In this document: positions 8,301 to 16,532 of the stretch, piece after piece | Layout of the letters: the number at the start of each line of letters is the position of its first letter | Numbering within the stretch: the first letter of the stretch is position 1 | Assembly: GCA_903861305.1 (NCBI GenBank) | Contig: CAIOTT010000029.1 | Span: 1 to 41,371, forward strand | Direction: 5' to 3' | DNA length: 41,371 nt | Origin: Candidatus Omnitrophota bacterium | GTDB lineage: Bacteria > Omnitrophota > Gorgyraeia > Zapsychrales > Fredricksoniimonadaceae | Program-made: the position numbers and the translations under genes | The notes under the pieces: model-generated | The model's input: the letters and a program-made list of their open reading frames with translations, nothing else | Databases searched by the model: none | What the model was told of the DNA's origin: nothing

Positions 8301-10873
8301 GATCCATCGATCACCGCGGATAAAGATCCCACGCCGTTGGCAAGGATCAAATCGTCCAATCCGACCTTGTCTCCGTCAGCTATATTGGGTAATATGCCGA
8401 TACGTATCTTGGCTTTGGGTAATCCGCGTTCAATAAGGTCCATGGCTATCATCGCCGAAGCACGCTGGCTGTCCGTGATCTTGTCAACACGCATAAGGGC
8501 TTTTCCAACCGGGTCCCGGTCAAGGATAATGATGACGCGTGCCGGTTCAGCGGCAATAATGGCATCCACGATCGTGTTATCGACCTGTGTGATCCCTGGA
8601 ATGCCCACCGTTAAGACATTCCCAACTTTCCAGGTAATCAATGCCTTGAATTCACCCTCCGTGAGGATAAGGTCCCTGCCTTTGGCCTGATCGAGCAACC
8701 ACCCCTGATAGAGCGTGTGCGCGACATCGAACTTCCTGATAACCGACCTGTCCAAAGGCCAGCTCAGGTACTTATGCCCATTATGGGAGGCTTCACCCAA
8801 TACACGCGTCCTCCAGACATCGATCTTCCCTTCAGCATTTAAGTAAGGGATCCTGATCACATTAGAACCACCGCTGTTATACAATGGCTCCCCGTTTGAA
8901 TTAAATTGCAAAGAGAACCACCCTGCGTTCATCATATCTTGTTCAGTAAAACCATTCTCCATGGCCCAACTTTTCATCGGCGTCAATTGAGGATGAAAAT
9001 ATGCGATCTGCGATAGTTCTTCGATATTGATATCGGTGGGCCACTTTCTCGAAGCAACAAATTCATCCAGTTTTGCGCGCGCCTCCGGATGGGATCTTAA
9101 ATACGCGATCACCTTTTCATTGATCGTGGCGATCCGGGCCAACTCTTCGGGGGTCAAAGTCCTGCCGTTAAAATGGCCCTTGAAATTTTGCATGACCTCC
9201 TCGTTATGAAAGCCCATCTCCAGCACATTGCCGCCAGCATCAACTACAACGAACCTGACAGGCCCGACACGCCTGCGTTCCAAAATAAGCTGATAACCAT
9301 ACACAACATCGGTAAGAACAGTACCGGTCCGCTCAGGTATTTCAGCGACGTGGAACAACGTGTCTTTGTAATGGCCGGGGTCAACGGAAATATCGACGGC
9401 CTTTGATCCTTCCTCGGCAAACCCGCTGATAAATAACGGATTTTTCTTATGCTGGTCTGTAGCGCCGGTCAATTCTCTGATATAGGAATACCAATTTGCG
9501 GTCTTTGCAAGTATCCCCCGCGCATAATCGTCAAGCGTGTCGAGTATGACCGTTCCCATATCTTTGTTCACATCAGATCGATGGCCAGTAACCCGGGCCA
9601 ATGAGGATATCCCCTTGTCATCTTCCACAAGAAGGTCATCCTCGTTTACAGGTTCCCCGGCAGATCCCCCTTCGATCTGTGAAAGCTGGACCGATACATT
9701 GAAGGCATCGGCCTTACCGTCCGATACTTTTTCGGCGAAGTCCTTGAACTTTTTACGGGCGCCGCCCGGAAGAAGCGCCGGATCTTTCGCGATGATCGTG
9801 CGTGCTTCAAGGTCGCCTTTATCAGTTATCGTCGAATATCCGCCGGAAGTATATTTCCTGGGGATCGCCTCATCTTGGTAAGGTTCTTTGTCTTCCTTTA
9901 TGTAGTTAAAAACACCTTTCTTTAATGCTTGCAGATATTGCTGGTAGATCTTCTCCTTAAAGCCCCTGTCGGTAATGTCGACGCCTTTGACCTTGCTTTG
10001 GTTTACATATAAGCCCGACAACAAGCTTTCTTTCAGGGTCTTTTTATACCAGACTGCCAGTATGAGAGAATTCTGGATCTGCCTTAAGGCTGCAAAATTC
10101 CTTCCCGTATTTACCTCTTCTTCGATCGCGGGCAATACGATCTCTCTGACAATTTCCGAGAACATATTGCGCTCATTGTTGTGCTGCAGCGGCGGCGTAC
10201 GGGTCACGCCCGTTGCGATGCCGGGATCGTGCTGCAAAGCCCTGTAATCTTCTTCCAGCATGACCTTTAACCGGCTCTGCACAACATAAGCCTTGTCACC
10301 GTCCTGATATACGATCGGGTCATCGGGAACGATCCAGACTTTATTGAACGTATCCAGGGGGACCTGCTCGGTCCCGAATTCTTCTTTGATCTTTTTGTAG
10401 ACCTTGCTCCAGAACTCACGGCCCATGGCCTTTTCGGGATAGATCAGCGAAGCTGTGATTTGCTTGAGAAGATAGTCTTCTGAGAGCAAGACACGACCCA
10501 TATCGGTCTGCCCGAGGCTTGGCGGGATGATCCTCTTATCCTCATAAGGCGAGAGGTTGACCCAAAGGTCTTTTTCAGGGATGGTCAGGCTTGTCAGGAA
10601 GTATTTGACCAGCCTGGTTGATTCCTGTTTTAATTGATCATCGCTGAGATCGCTGTCCCCCTTATCGAGGATAAAATCAAAATGAAAAGGATCGGCATGA
10701 ACCTTGATGCCTTTAAGGACAGGAGGGTTAAAACCAGGGCTTAATTCGACCATCGTTCCTGGTTCAGGCAAAGAAAATTCCTGCGCCCTGGCGGGGATGC
10801 CAGTGCCGTTGAACAGCAATGCAATGACCATGAAGATGGAAATGACCCTTTGTGGATCAAGCTTGAGGGACAT
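5303..10873 (-). CDS. Giant exported protein with Toprim-like and two dsRBD-like domains
   Basis: A 1856-residue protein starting with a signal-peptide-like segment (VISIFMVIALLFNGTG, then ARAQEF). Residues 40-350 have the style I recall from very large Omnitrophota proteins (for example LKGIKVHADPFHFDFIL). Around residues 725-850 there is a Toprim-like segment: LILTEGEFKAL, VGIPGITQV and VIIILDRDPVG, the acidic pattern of DnaG/DUF3854-type Toprim domains. Near the C-terminus are two segments shaped like double-stranded RNA-binding domains (about 1620-1685 and 1730-1785), each ending in a PAxxKxQAKANAA-type helix. The region between (850-1600) is unrecognised. Nucleic-acid domains behind a signal peptide are odd; the function is unknown. 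No strong ribosome-binding site precedes the ATG, and a TATAAT lies only 13 bases upstream (10887-10892), so either the leader is very short or the start lies further in. Confidence 0.7.
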   Translation of the reverse strand: MSLKLDPQRVISIFMVIALLFNGTGIPARAQEFSLPEPGTMVELSPGFNPPVLKGIKVHADPFHFDFILDKGDSDLSDDQLKQESTRLVKYFLTSLTIPEKDLWVNLSPYEDKRIIPPSLGQTDMGRVLLSEDYLLKQITASLIYPEKAMGREFWSKVYKKIKEEFGTEQVPLDTFNKVWIVPDDPIVYQDGDKAYVVQSRLKVMLEEDYRALQHDPGIATGVTRTPPLQHNNERNMFSEIVREIVLPAIEEEVNTGRNFAALRQIQNSLILAVWYKKTLKESLLSGLYVNQSKVKGVDITDRGFKEKIYQQYLQALKKGVFNYIKEDKEPYQDEAIPRKYTSGGYSTITDKGDLEARTIIAKDPALLPGGARKKFKDFAEKVSDGKADAFNVSVQLSQIEGGSAGEPVNEDDLLVEDDKGISSLARVTGHRSDVNKDMGTVILDTLDDYARGILAKTANWYSYIRELTGATDQHKKNPLFISGFAEEGSKAVDISVDPGHYKDTLFHVAEIPERTGTVLTDVVYGYQLILERRRVGPVRFVVVDAGGNVLEMGFHNEEVMQNFKGHFNGRTLTPEELARIATINEKVIAYLRSHPEARAKLDEFVASRKWPTDINIEELSQIAYFHPQLTPMKSWAMENGFTEQDMMNAGWFSLQFNSNGEPLYNSGGSNVIRIPYLNAEGKIDVWRTRVLGEASHNGHKYLSWPLDRSVIRKFDVAHTLYQGWLLDQAKGRDLILTEGEFKALITWKVGNVLTVGIPGITQVDNTIVDAIIAAEPARVIIILDRDPVGKALMRVDKITDSQRASAMIAMDLIERGLPKAKIRIGILPNIADGDKVGLDDLILANGVGSLSAVIDGSLEIGTYLRSIDLDPQFLELHRRYLMLRRAFKEYLRSAARGGKILPKNFIRGVIEQISILDRGFEVYLRTKFTGARRLAQPYYKNRIIFASDTVPMEEKKVIFSAKNVLVPMACFKGDIFFMGFFTSDVPARSLLAFKSPSSLMFSMSQLNDAYLKRSSNARIEKWYAQGISVLYPQSDINSFKASDLDQFCHIVLAGYLQSTFPPDEYYIEYGLTFASVHPAYVEEVTKTSLTIFRKGSDKVVALASLPVWDPRAPEVLRENGDAVIKSALTASEIREGQIVQFLRQGSYAYQVQQYRQVLDMVYPYYFVTLKERTRKMLISLGLPAAMVDQDQLILMRPADWQDLAARLDSMHLLLAAKRSGLYRLDERAVPAIVSPFSGPVILIPDKDGNGNIVNMRVVPLALRDHETDALPPENKFVYHMYDPGRNYLKVFDPGSFLFLENNLKEVRGKALFITHNELDAMVLETADRHVIGLNGELALSMTAIRKIHAAAPEKIIFVVPSGTSSRYDPFNFDGIPGYLKDLYDLGKKWEAVTGETAPFYVFEAPLTLTNFVRHGSDMGKAATLMRETAVPLIDHLNAVKFREVVHTNAVHSFIYTAARLADYIQIPALSEPLDGKPIKAWVRRLVNAYQKVAESAAAYGKEIPSPDEYFQKLLQLDRPVEVNTLLLSRADNDWQDIPIRRVYRPSGDRALKQGDAWERFRSDFEGTLMPVAQEAVLPEFINQINYPSGDFPGVFKGKEGHPGLDVDATGDPEDISALYRLSQKDPDRVKALNFAEPQEIVKLVFMCKASVEIDGKTIDISGKPATQKAQAKANAATALLQQVMEIYSRLPEKDTSPEFEAVDLFGSLPEGTFNDMMALNELVLGDQQSLSHLEFTESPAGKEFAFTAAIDVDGVAVSVTGRPAKSKKQAKANAAAGLLLKISNSDASMSFTESSPGGIQLNPELYDMKIKGPGNGIPAPSVTRAGPAGYRIDGLSPVIVSITPLHQLETGIPSE

Positions 10874-10978
10874 GAATTAAGTATATATTATAAATATGGA
10901 GGCTGCCAGCCATGCCCCGCTGCGCAGAATATTGACATACGGTCGATCAGTTAGGTGTGCTGCAGAAAACCGGGCTGA

Positions 10979-11893
10979 TCAACAGCCGACCGATCGTCTT
11001 CTTCGGGTGAATGCCATCACCGCACCGCCGACACTGAAGAGAATTATCGACGCAGGTTCAGGGGTGACAACAGTGTTGGCCAAATAGTCATACCCGGATG
11101 CCGCCGTGAACGTGTAATCATTGATCTTTATGCCGCTGGCATCAAAGAAAGTAAGGTCGGTCACTTTTGCCGTGTTCATAAAATCGACGAAAGACTCCCC
11201 TCCCGGAGCAACGTTATGTGCATAGTCCACGCTGGCTCCACCGGTCAAACTCATGGAGATATTATTGGCAGTGTTCAGAACGAACGGAACGGTCAGGTTG
11301 TAAACTCCTGCAGACACATTGTTCAAATAGTACCCCTGTTGCGTTCGAAAATCATAGAAGTTCAGCCTGAGGTCTGAGGTGTGATCATCCCACGAACCGG
11401 TCCGCGTTCCCTCAAGATCCACGGTTACGGAGAGAGTGCCGATCGTATTTGGCGCCATGCCATTAACATTGACCGACCAAAGATCAGAGAACGACGCATT
11501 AGCGCTTGCCTGGGCGCCATAAGAGAATATGTTCTTAGGCCCCAATTCGTTCCAATCACCGTTTTGAGCCCAGGTATATGACTTGACTCCAAGTGTTCCG
11601 AAATAAGCCCTCGCTGCCGACTGGGCCGAAGCTTCAGGGACATAAACCCCCGTGTTGGACCAGAAAGCTTCTGTTCTGCCAGACAATTCGGAGTAGGAAC
11701 TTTGCCCATAGACTTCTGTATAAAAGGGGGTTGCCGAATAAAATCTCTGCGACGATCCACCGTTGTTGATCGCCTCACCTGCGCTCCCGCTGATCTGGAA
11801 TCCAACGTAAGGTGATGGTTCAGCTGAAAAAGCTGAGGTTCCAGAAAGCAGCCATACGGCACATGCTGTTTTGATAAGATCTCGCATTTTCAT
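10979..11893 (-). CDS. PEP-CTERM sorting-domain exported protein
   Basis: A 304-residue protein with a signal peptide (..ACAVWLLSGTSAFSA-EPS) and a PEP-CTERM tail: VVTPEPAS, a hydrophobic segment (IILFSVGGAVMAF) and TRRRRS. The body is Ser/Asn/aromatic-rich and beta-like (TLSVTVDLEGTRTGSWDD, NNISMSLTGGASVDY), consistent with an extracellular structural or adhesive protein; there is no enzymatic motif. AAAGGATC lies upstream of the ATG. It stands alone between the giant gene and the amidase gene, and the short flanks (about 105 and 160 bases) show nothing else clear. Confidence 0.85.
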   Translation of the reverse strand: MKMRDLIKTACAVWLLSGTSAFSAEPSPYVGFQISGSAGEAINNGGSSQRFYSATPFYTEVYGQSSYSELSGRTEAFWSNTGVYVPEASAQSAARAYFGTLGVKSYTWAQNGDWNELGPKNIFSYGAQASANASFSDLWSVNVNGMAPNTIGTLSVTVDLEGTRTGSWDDHTSDLRLNFYDFRTQQGYYLNNVSAGVYNLTVPFVLNTANNISMSLTGGASVDYAHNVAPGGESFVDFMNTAKVTDLTFFDASGIKINDYTFTAASGYDYLANTVVTPEPASIILFSVGGAVMAFTRRRRSVGC

Positions 11894-12052
11894 TATGATG
11901 ATCCTTTTTTAAAATCTATGCATTCAATGGCATAAACATATATTTCTTGCCAGTATCTGAAAATATTCTAAACTTTTCCCATTCAATGTCAATGATCAGA
12001 TATCCATGCAAAATATTTCATCTCATGATAAAAAAGTTCCACCCGGCCTAAC

Positions 12053-12844
12053 TCAGAATTGAAGGTCCGCGGCTGTTTCAGCAGCAAGCATTTTGCGGAA
12101 TTTATTCCAGGGAAAGAGTTTTCCCGGGCATTCTGTATTGGCCTCGGGGACCTGGCCATGCCCCATGATATTCCCTGCAGGGATATCGTAATACTCCATC
12201 AGGTACTTGATCAAACGGACCAACGCCATTAACTGGACCTCAGGGCACTCTTCCAGGCTGAAATTCCCGATCAGGCATATTCCGATGGCCTTCGTGTTCA
12301 TGCCCGACGCCTTGCAATGGGCGCCGTTCTTCTGGGCGATCCAGCGGGGCGTTGCATCAACATGGCCGGCGACAGTGCCTTTTGTGCCGTTATCTATCAG
12401 AAAATCATACCCCGTACTGTCCCACCCCCTGCGCTGATGCAGCGCATAAAGCGATAAGGCATCATCATCTTCCGTCGCACTGTGATGGATGATGATATAT
12501 TTCCATTTTCTTGACGGGAACAGGGGAATAACATCATTCAGTGCTGCGGCACCAGGGACCAATATCTTCTGGCCCATCTTCAGGACATCAGAGGCGCTCA
12601 GCTGATTCCTGGCCATGATATCTTCAAGCTTCACATCGTACATCTTACCCAACCGGAACAGCGTCTCCCCGGGCATGACCGCATGGACAACATCCTTGCG
12701 CAACACCGGCCCCGCCGCGGGGAACCGGGGCACCATGACCGACACAGGCTCCTGCATATTAAAAAATGGCATGACGCATACGCCTGCGATGATCACGGCA
12801 CCTGCAGCACAGCGAAGGATAAGGGACCTCATTCGGATCTTCAT
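12053..12844 (-). CDS. LysM plus N-acetylmuramoyl-L-alanine amidase (Amidase_2)
   Basis: A 263-residue cell-wall hydrolase that would cleave the bond between muramic acid and the peptide stem. Residues 10-27 form an N-terminal anchor or signal. Residues 53-98 form one LysM peptidoglycan-binding module (HAVMPGETLFRLGKMYDV.., ending KILVPG). Residues 113-250 form a T7-lysozyme/PGRP-like amidase with zinc ligands His120 (IIIHHSAT), His229 (MGHGQVP) and Cys239 (TECPG), all present. The gene is single, on the same strand as pyk further upstream but separated from it by the terminator at 12876-12905. Confidence 0.92.
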   Translation of the reverse strand: MKIRMRSLILRCAAGAVIIAGVCVMPFFNMQEPVSVMVPRFPAAGPVLRKDVVHAVMPGETLFRLGKMYDVKLEDIMARNQLSASDVLKMGQKILVPGAAALNDVIPLFPSRKWKYIIIHHSATEDDDALSLYALHQRRGWDSTGYDFLIDNGTKGTVAGHVDATPRWIAQKNGAHCKASGMNTKAIGICLIGNFSLEECPEVQLMALVRLIKYLMEYYDIPAGNIMGHGQVPEANTECPGKLFPWNKFRKMLAAETAADLQF

Positions 12845-12875
12845 ATAACAACGTCTTTTCGATTAAAATTAAGCA

Positions 12876-12905
12876 AAAGCCCGTTCAAATGGATGAACGG
12901 GCTTT
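12876..12905 (-). terminator. Rho-independent terminator of the pyk-EIIA pair
   Basis: A perfect 12-bp inverted repeat (AAAGCCCGTTCA / TGAACGGGCTTT) with a 6-base loop lies 23 bases beyond the EIIA stop codon. On the minus strand the stem is followed by TGCTTAATTTTAATC, a broken T tract. Confidence 0.85.
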
Positions 12906-12928
12906 CGCCAACCAGGACCATGGCTATC

Positions 12929-13420
12929 TCACTGCGTCAAAATGCTCGCAATTTCTGCGGTGCTCCCTGACCTGAAGAGGCATTCTTTCCTGTCGGCATT
13001 CTTGACCGTCTTCAAGATCTTGCCCAGCAGCCCCAGGTAGGCCTTCTGGTCATTGTCCGGCCCGCCGATCAGAAAAACGATCCTGACAGGCTTTTGGTCC
13101 GGCGCATCCCACTCAACGCCGTTACGCATCACCGCGGTCATTACAAAGAACGCGGGAATACCCGGGATCTTGGCATGCGGGATCGCGATCTCATCACCGA
13201 TCGCCGTGGCGCAAAGGGCTTCGCGCGCGTCGATCGCCGACTTGAATACCGGGACATCGGTCACAAGCCCAAGCTCAACAGCTTTGTCGACCAGTATCTC
13301 CAACACATCGCTCTTCTGCCGTTCTTCCAGAAGCAAGACCGTCGTTTCTTTGATCAGGTTGCCGATCTTTATCTCGCAACAATTCTCGACCTTATGTTCG
13401 TTCTGGGATACTGCCATCAT
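12929..13420 (-). CDS. PTS EIIA domain protein, fructose/nitrogen (PtsN) type
   Basis: A 163-residue protein that is a single EIIA domain of the mannitol/fructose/Ntr class. The phosphorylatable histidine is His82 in AIPHAK, preceded by the usual REALC..TAIGDEIAIPH block. IVFLIGGPDNDQKAYLGLLGKI matches the later core. With no EIIB or EIIC nearby, a regulatory role (PtsN-like) is more likely than sugar transport; this is inference. It overlaps the end of the pyruvate kinase gene by 29 bases in another frame, suggesting coupled translation. Pairing with pyruvate kinase makes sense, since the PTS is driven by phosphoenolpyruvate. Confidence 0.85.
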   Translation of the reverse strand: MMAVSQNEHKVENCCEIKIGNLIKETTVLLLEERQKSDVLEILVDKAVELGLVTDVPVFKSAIDAREALCATAIGDEIAIPHAKIPGIPAFFVMTAVMRNGVEWDAPDQKPVRIVFLIGGPDNDQKAYLGLLGKILKTVKNADRKECLFRSGSTAEIASILTQ

Positions 13421-15155
13421 AGATCACCTTCTCCTGTCCGTCGATAGTTACGATCTGGCCGTCATTGAGGTTCGTCATCGCCTTAAAAGCACCGGCGATC
13501 GCGACCAGTTTTGGGTTCATTGAATAAATATCATGCCAACTCATGGAAGAGAACTCTTCAAGGATATATCCGCCGACCGCCTTGAGGACCGGCTCAAACG
13601 ACATATCAATGTATTTCGTGAGCAGGATCTCTGTCCCGTCGCCGATGATCCGCCGGCCGGCTTCCTCGATGCCGCTCACCTTCACGATCCTGCCGGAGAA
13701 CGTCGCTCCGTAGCCGCGCAAACCTTTCCCGATAACATTGGCAACCATGTGGACACGGATATTGTTCACCATGATCGGAGAATCGATCGGGATCCCGGAA
13801 AGGATAACAAGCTTGTCGAACGGCTTGATCAGCCCCTGCTGCTGTCCGGCCGCGAGAACGCCCTCGAGTACGGCATCCGGATCGCGCGCCATGTCTGCGA
13901 TGATCGGGGTAACACCCCAATACAGCAGCAGTTTTCGGCGAACTTCCTCGTTCGGCGTCACCGCCAGTATGTCCTGCTCCGGGCGGTATTTGCTGATAAG
14001 TTTCGGTGTATTCCCGCGCAATGTCGGCGTCACGATCGCGTCCGCTTTGATGTCACGCGCCACCAGGAACGCTGATCGTGCGACCGTATCGGCAATATTG
14101 ATCTTCTTCGAATCAGTAAAAAGTTCGCGGTCCTGGACATATTCACGGGAACCCTCGACCTCAAGCGCGATCCTGTGCATCATTTCGACAGCCTGGACAG
14201 GATACGCGCCCATGGCCGTCTCGCCGGAAAGCATGATCGCGTCTGTTCCGTCAAAGATCGCGTTGGCCACATCCGTGACCTCCGCCCGGGTCGGCAAAGG
14301 GTTGCGGATCATGGACTCCAGCATCTGTGTCGCCGTGATCACCGGTTTGTTATGCCGGTTGCATTTCTGAATGATCCGTTTCTGCGCCAGCGGGATCTCC
14401 TCGGGACGCAGCTGGACGCCGAGGTCCCCGCGCGCGACCATCACCCCGTTGGAGACACGAATGATCTCGTCAATGTTCTGCAGGCCTTCCTCATCTTCGA
14501 CCTTGGCGATGATGTCCACATTGCTGTCGGCAATGTCGATCGCGGCCCGGATCTCCTTGATGTCCAGCGGCTTTCTGATAAAGGACGCCGCAATGAAATC
14601 AACGCCCTGCGCGATGCCGAACATGATATCGTCCAGGTCCTGCCCGGTCACGGCCGGCAAGGATGTCTTCACGCCGACAACGTTCACGTTCTTGTAACTT
14701 CCGATCTGCCCGCCGTTCCTGATGATGCAGTGGATCCTGTTGCCCTGGACTTTCTCCACTTCCAGGTTCACCTGGCCGTCAGCAATATAGATATGCTTGC
14801 CCGGCGAAACCTCACCGGGAAGCTTCTTGTAGGATATGCTGAGGATCTCGTCCGTCCCCTCGACTGTTTCGGTCGTAAGAACGATCTTCTTTCCCTTGAC
14901 AAGTTCGATCAGCCCTTTGTTCTTGTTCGAACCGGTGCGGATCTCCGGGCCCTTGGTATCAAGGAGCAAGGCAACAGGAATGTCGATCTTGCGGCTTGCG
15001 TCCTTGACCATGTCCATCCGCTCCTTGTGCTCGGCATGGCTCCCGTGCGAAAAATTGAACCGGGCGATATTCATGCCGGCCTGCAGGAGCTTCTTGACCA
15101 ACTCCAGGTCCTGGGTGGCCGGACCCATGGTGCAAATGATCTTTGTCTTACGCAT
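13392..15155 (-). CDS. pyk: Pyruvate kinase with C-terminal PEP-utilizer-like domain
   Basis: Converts phosphoenolpyruvate and ADP to pyruvate and ATP, the last step of glycolysis. The protein has 587 residues if started at the ATG at 15155 (MRKTKIICTMGPA, the typical N-terminus) rather than the track's GTG two codons earlier. The signature EDEEGLQNIDEI, the metal/substrate block MVARGDLGVQ and ITATQMLESMI..PTRAEVTDVANA are all present. The last 110 residues form the extra swivelling domain found in Bacillus/Geobacillus-type enzymes (GTEILLTKYID.., ending NDGQIVTIDGQ). There the usual TSHAA loop is replaced by SMSWHD, so phosphotransfer by this domain is unlikely. The 233 bases upstream (15162-15394) contain no gene or RNA I recognise. 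Confidence 0.95.
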   Translation of the reverse strand: MRKTKIICTMGPATQDLELVKKLLQAGMNIARFNFSHGSHAEHKERMDMVKDASRKIDIPVALLLDTKGPEIRTGSNKNKGLIELVKGKKIVLTTETVEGTDEILSISYKKLPGEVSPGKHIYIADGQVNLEVEKVQGNRIHCIIRNGGQIGSYKNVNVVGVKTSLPAVTGQDLDDIMFGIAQGVDFIAASFIRKPLDIKEIRAAIDIADSNVDIIAKVEDEEGLQNIDEIIRVSNGVMVARGDLGVQLRPEEIPLAQKRIIQKCNRHNKPVITATQMLESMIRNPLPTRAEVTDVANAIFDGTDAIMLSGETAMGAYPVQAVEMMHRIALEVEGSREYVQDRELFTDSKKINIADTVARSAFLVARDIKADAIVTPTLRGNTPKLISKYRPEQDILAVTPNEEVRRKLLLYWGVTPIIADMARDPDAVLEGVLAAGQQQGLIKPFDKLVILSGIPIDSPIMVNNIRVHMVANVIGKGLRGYGATFSGRIVKVSGIEEAGRRIIGDGTEILLTKYIDMSFEPVLKAVGGYILEEFSSMSWHDIYSMNPKLVAIAGAFKAMTNLNDGQIVTIDGQEKVIYDGSIPERT

Positions 15156-15394
15156 ATACACTCATTTTATTCATCAGACGTACCGAAAATCTCGGCGGCC
15201 CGATTGAAGATTAAACCCTGAATTAAACCGGATTTTGTGCGCCGTTCCGCTGCCGTTGGTGCAGCTCAACTACCGGCGCTTCGTACAAACCAGATGGGCT
15301 TCAATGCCTTGGATGATTCAATTCTAGTCGTTAAAGTCTGACATTTCAACTGATTTTATTGTCTCTTGATAGCGGCCTATCGGATATTCCTCAC

Positions 15395-15727
15395 CTAGAA
15401 GCCATTTAAAGCTATTTCACGCGTTTCAAAAATATTGAAAAGTTTATGGACCTTTGTGATCTCAAGCACGCCTGTGATCTGCTTATTAACACGGCATAAA
15501 CGCATGTTCCCTTTCACCTTCACCAGGTTCTGGGACAACTCAATGAGGGTCGCTATGCCGGAACTGTCCATAAAGGAAAGTTTTTCAAGATCCACCAGGA
15601 TCTTATGATCCATGCCTTTTAAAATATTCTTAAAAGTATCCCGCAGCAGATTGGAATTATCCATATTCAACTCACCCGCCAGTATCACAAGGACGACATC
15701 ATTGATCTTTTCGGTCTTGATATTCAT
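15395..15727 (-). CDS. STAS-domain protein (anti-sigma factor antagonist / MlaB-like)
   Basis: A 110-residue single STAS domain. The phosphorylation-site motif FMDSSGIATLIEL (Ser55/Ser56) is intact, as in SpoIIAA-type antagonists. As the last gene of an mlaE-mlaF-mlaD run (55 bases after mlaD), it more likely plays the MlaB role, in which a STAS protein binds the ATPase of the lipid-transport ABC complex. The classical MlaB lacks a strict phosphorylation site, so an anti-anti-sigma function cannot be excluded. Confidence 0.8.
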   Translation of the reverse strand: MNIKTEKINDVVLVILAGELNMDNSNLLRDTFKNILKGMDHKILVDLEKLSFMDSSGIATLIELSQNLVKVKGNMRLCRVNKQITGVLEITKVHKLFNIFETREIALNGF

Positions 15728-15782
15728 ATTAGATCCCTCTTCGCAGGTCTACCGACCATACTCTGACAATTTTCGGCCGCCT

Positions 15783-16514
15783 CTAATTCTTTTCTTTTGC
15801 CCGGAAGAGCAATTTCCAGGGATTTCTTTTTAGGTCCGCCGACATCTCTTCCAAATTGGTCGAAGCGCCCTCTAAATGGAGTGACATGGCGTTGAAATGG
15901 GTCAAAAGGCCGTTAACGTTGGCCTCATTACCGATAACAAGCTTATCAAGGTGCTGGGTCAGCGACGACATATGCGTCATCGTTACATTCAAATTAGCCA
16001 ACGTGTCATCAATGTTCTTTTCATTGGTCTTGAACCGCTGGTCAATGCTGGAAGCGATAGCATTGGCTTTACCCAGCAATTCATGCCCATCGCTCAAGAG
16101 CTGGTTGAAATCCGTGGGAGCCTGCCCCTGGATCACAGCCCCTTGCTGAAGGTACGCCGCATGCGGATCACCTGGCGTCAGGGCGATATATTTCTCCCCC
16201 ATGAATCCCAGGTTCTTGATGATCGCCTTGGCCCCTTCTTTCAGTTTTGCCGTATTATTAAGCCATAATGTCAGCTCAATGACCGTCTGGTCCGGGTCAT
16301 ATTTGATCTGGATATTCTCCACCACGCCAATCTCAAGCCCATTGAGCATCACCGGTGAATTGCGGCTGACCCCGTCAACATCATTAAACAGGGTCGTGAC
16401 CCTGTAACCATCTTTCTTGAAAGTAAAATTCCCGGCTTTTACGGTGATGCCGAGCAAAATAACAGCCCCCAGGATGACCATCAAACCGATCTTTGTTTCA
16501 TTATTAAGCGGCAT
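15783..16514 (-). CDS. mlaD: MlaD-like MCE-domain lipid-binding protein
   Basis: A 243-residue periplasmic protein anchored by one N-terminal transmembrane helix (IGLMVILGAVILLGITVKAG). It is followed by an MCE domain at about residues 37-115 (VTTLFNDVDGVSRNSPVMLNGLEIGVV..GEKYIALTPGD). The C-terminal half is helical (ASSIDQRFKTNEKNIDDTLANL..), as in MCE proteins that line a lipid tunnel. In the Mla system this protein passes phospholipids between the outer and inner membranes. It lies between the ATPase gene and the STAS gene in the same direction, which implies a diderm cell envelope. Confidence 0.92.
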   Translation of the reverse strand: MPLNNETKIGLMVILGAVILLGITVKAGNFTFKKDGYRVTTLFNDVDGVSRNSPVMLNGLEIGVVENIQIKYDPDQTVIELTLWLNNTAKLKEGAKAIIKNLGFMGEKYIALTPGDPHAAYLQQGAVIQGQAPTDFNQLLSDGHELLGKANAIASSIDQRFKTNEKNIDDTLANLNVTMTHMSSLTQHLDKLVIGNEANVNGLLTHFNAMSLHLEGASTNLEEMSADLKRNPWKLLFRAKEKN

Positions 16515-16532
16515 ACCTGTTCCCTTTTCTAA

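Noticed and set aside
15162-15394. 233-base gap upstream of pyk, checked for a tRNA (GGTAGTTGAGCTG looked like a D arm on the minus strand)
   Set aside because: No acceptor stem, anticodon arm or T arm could be matched; nothing else recognised.
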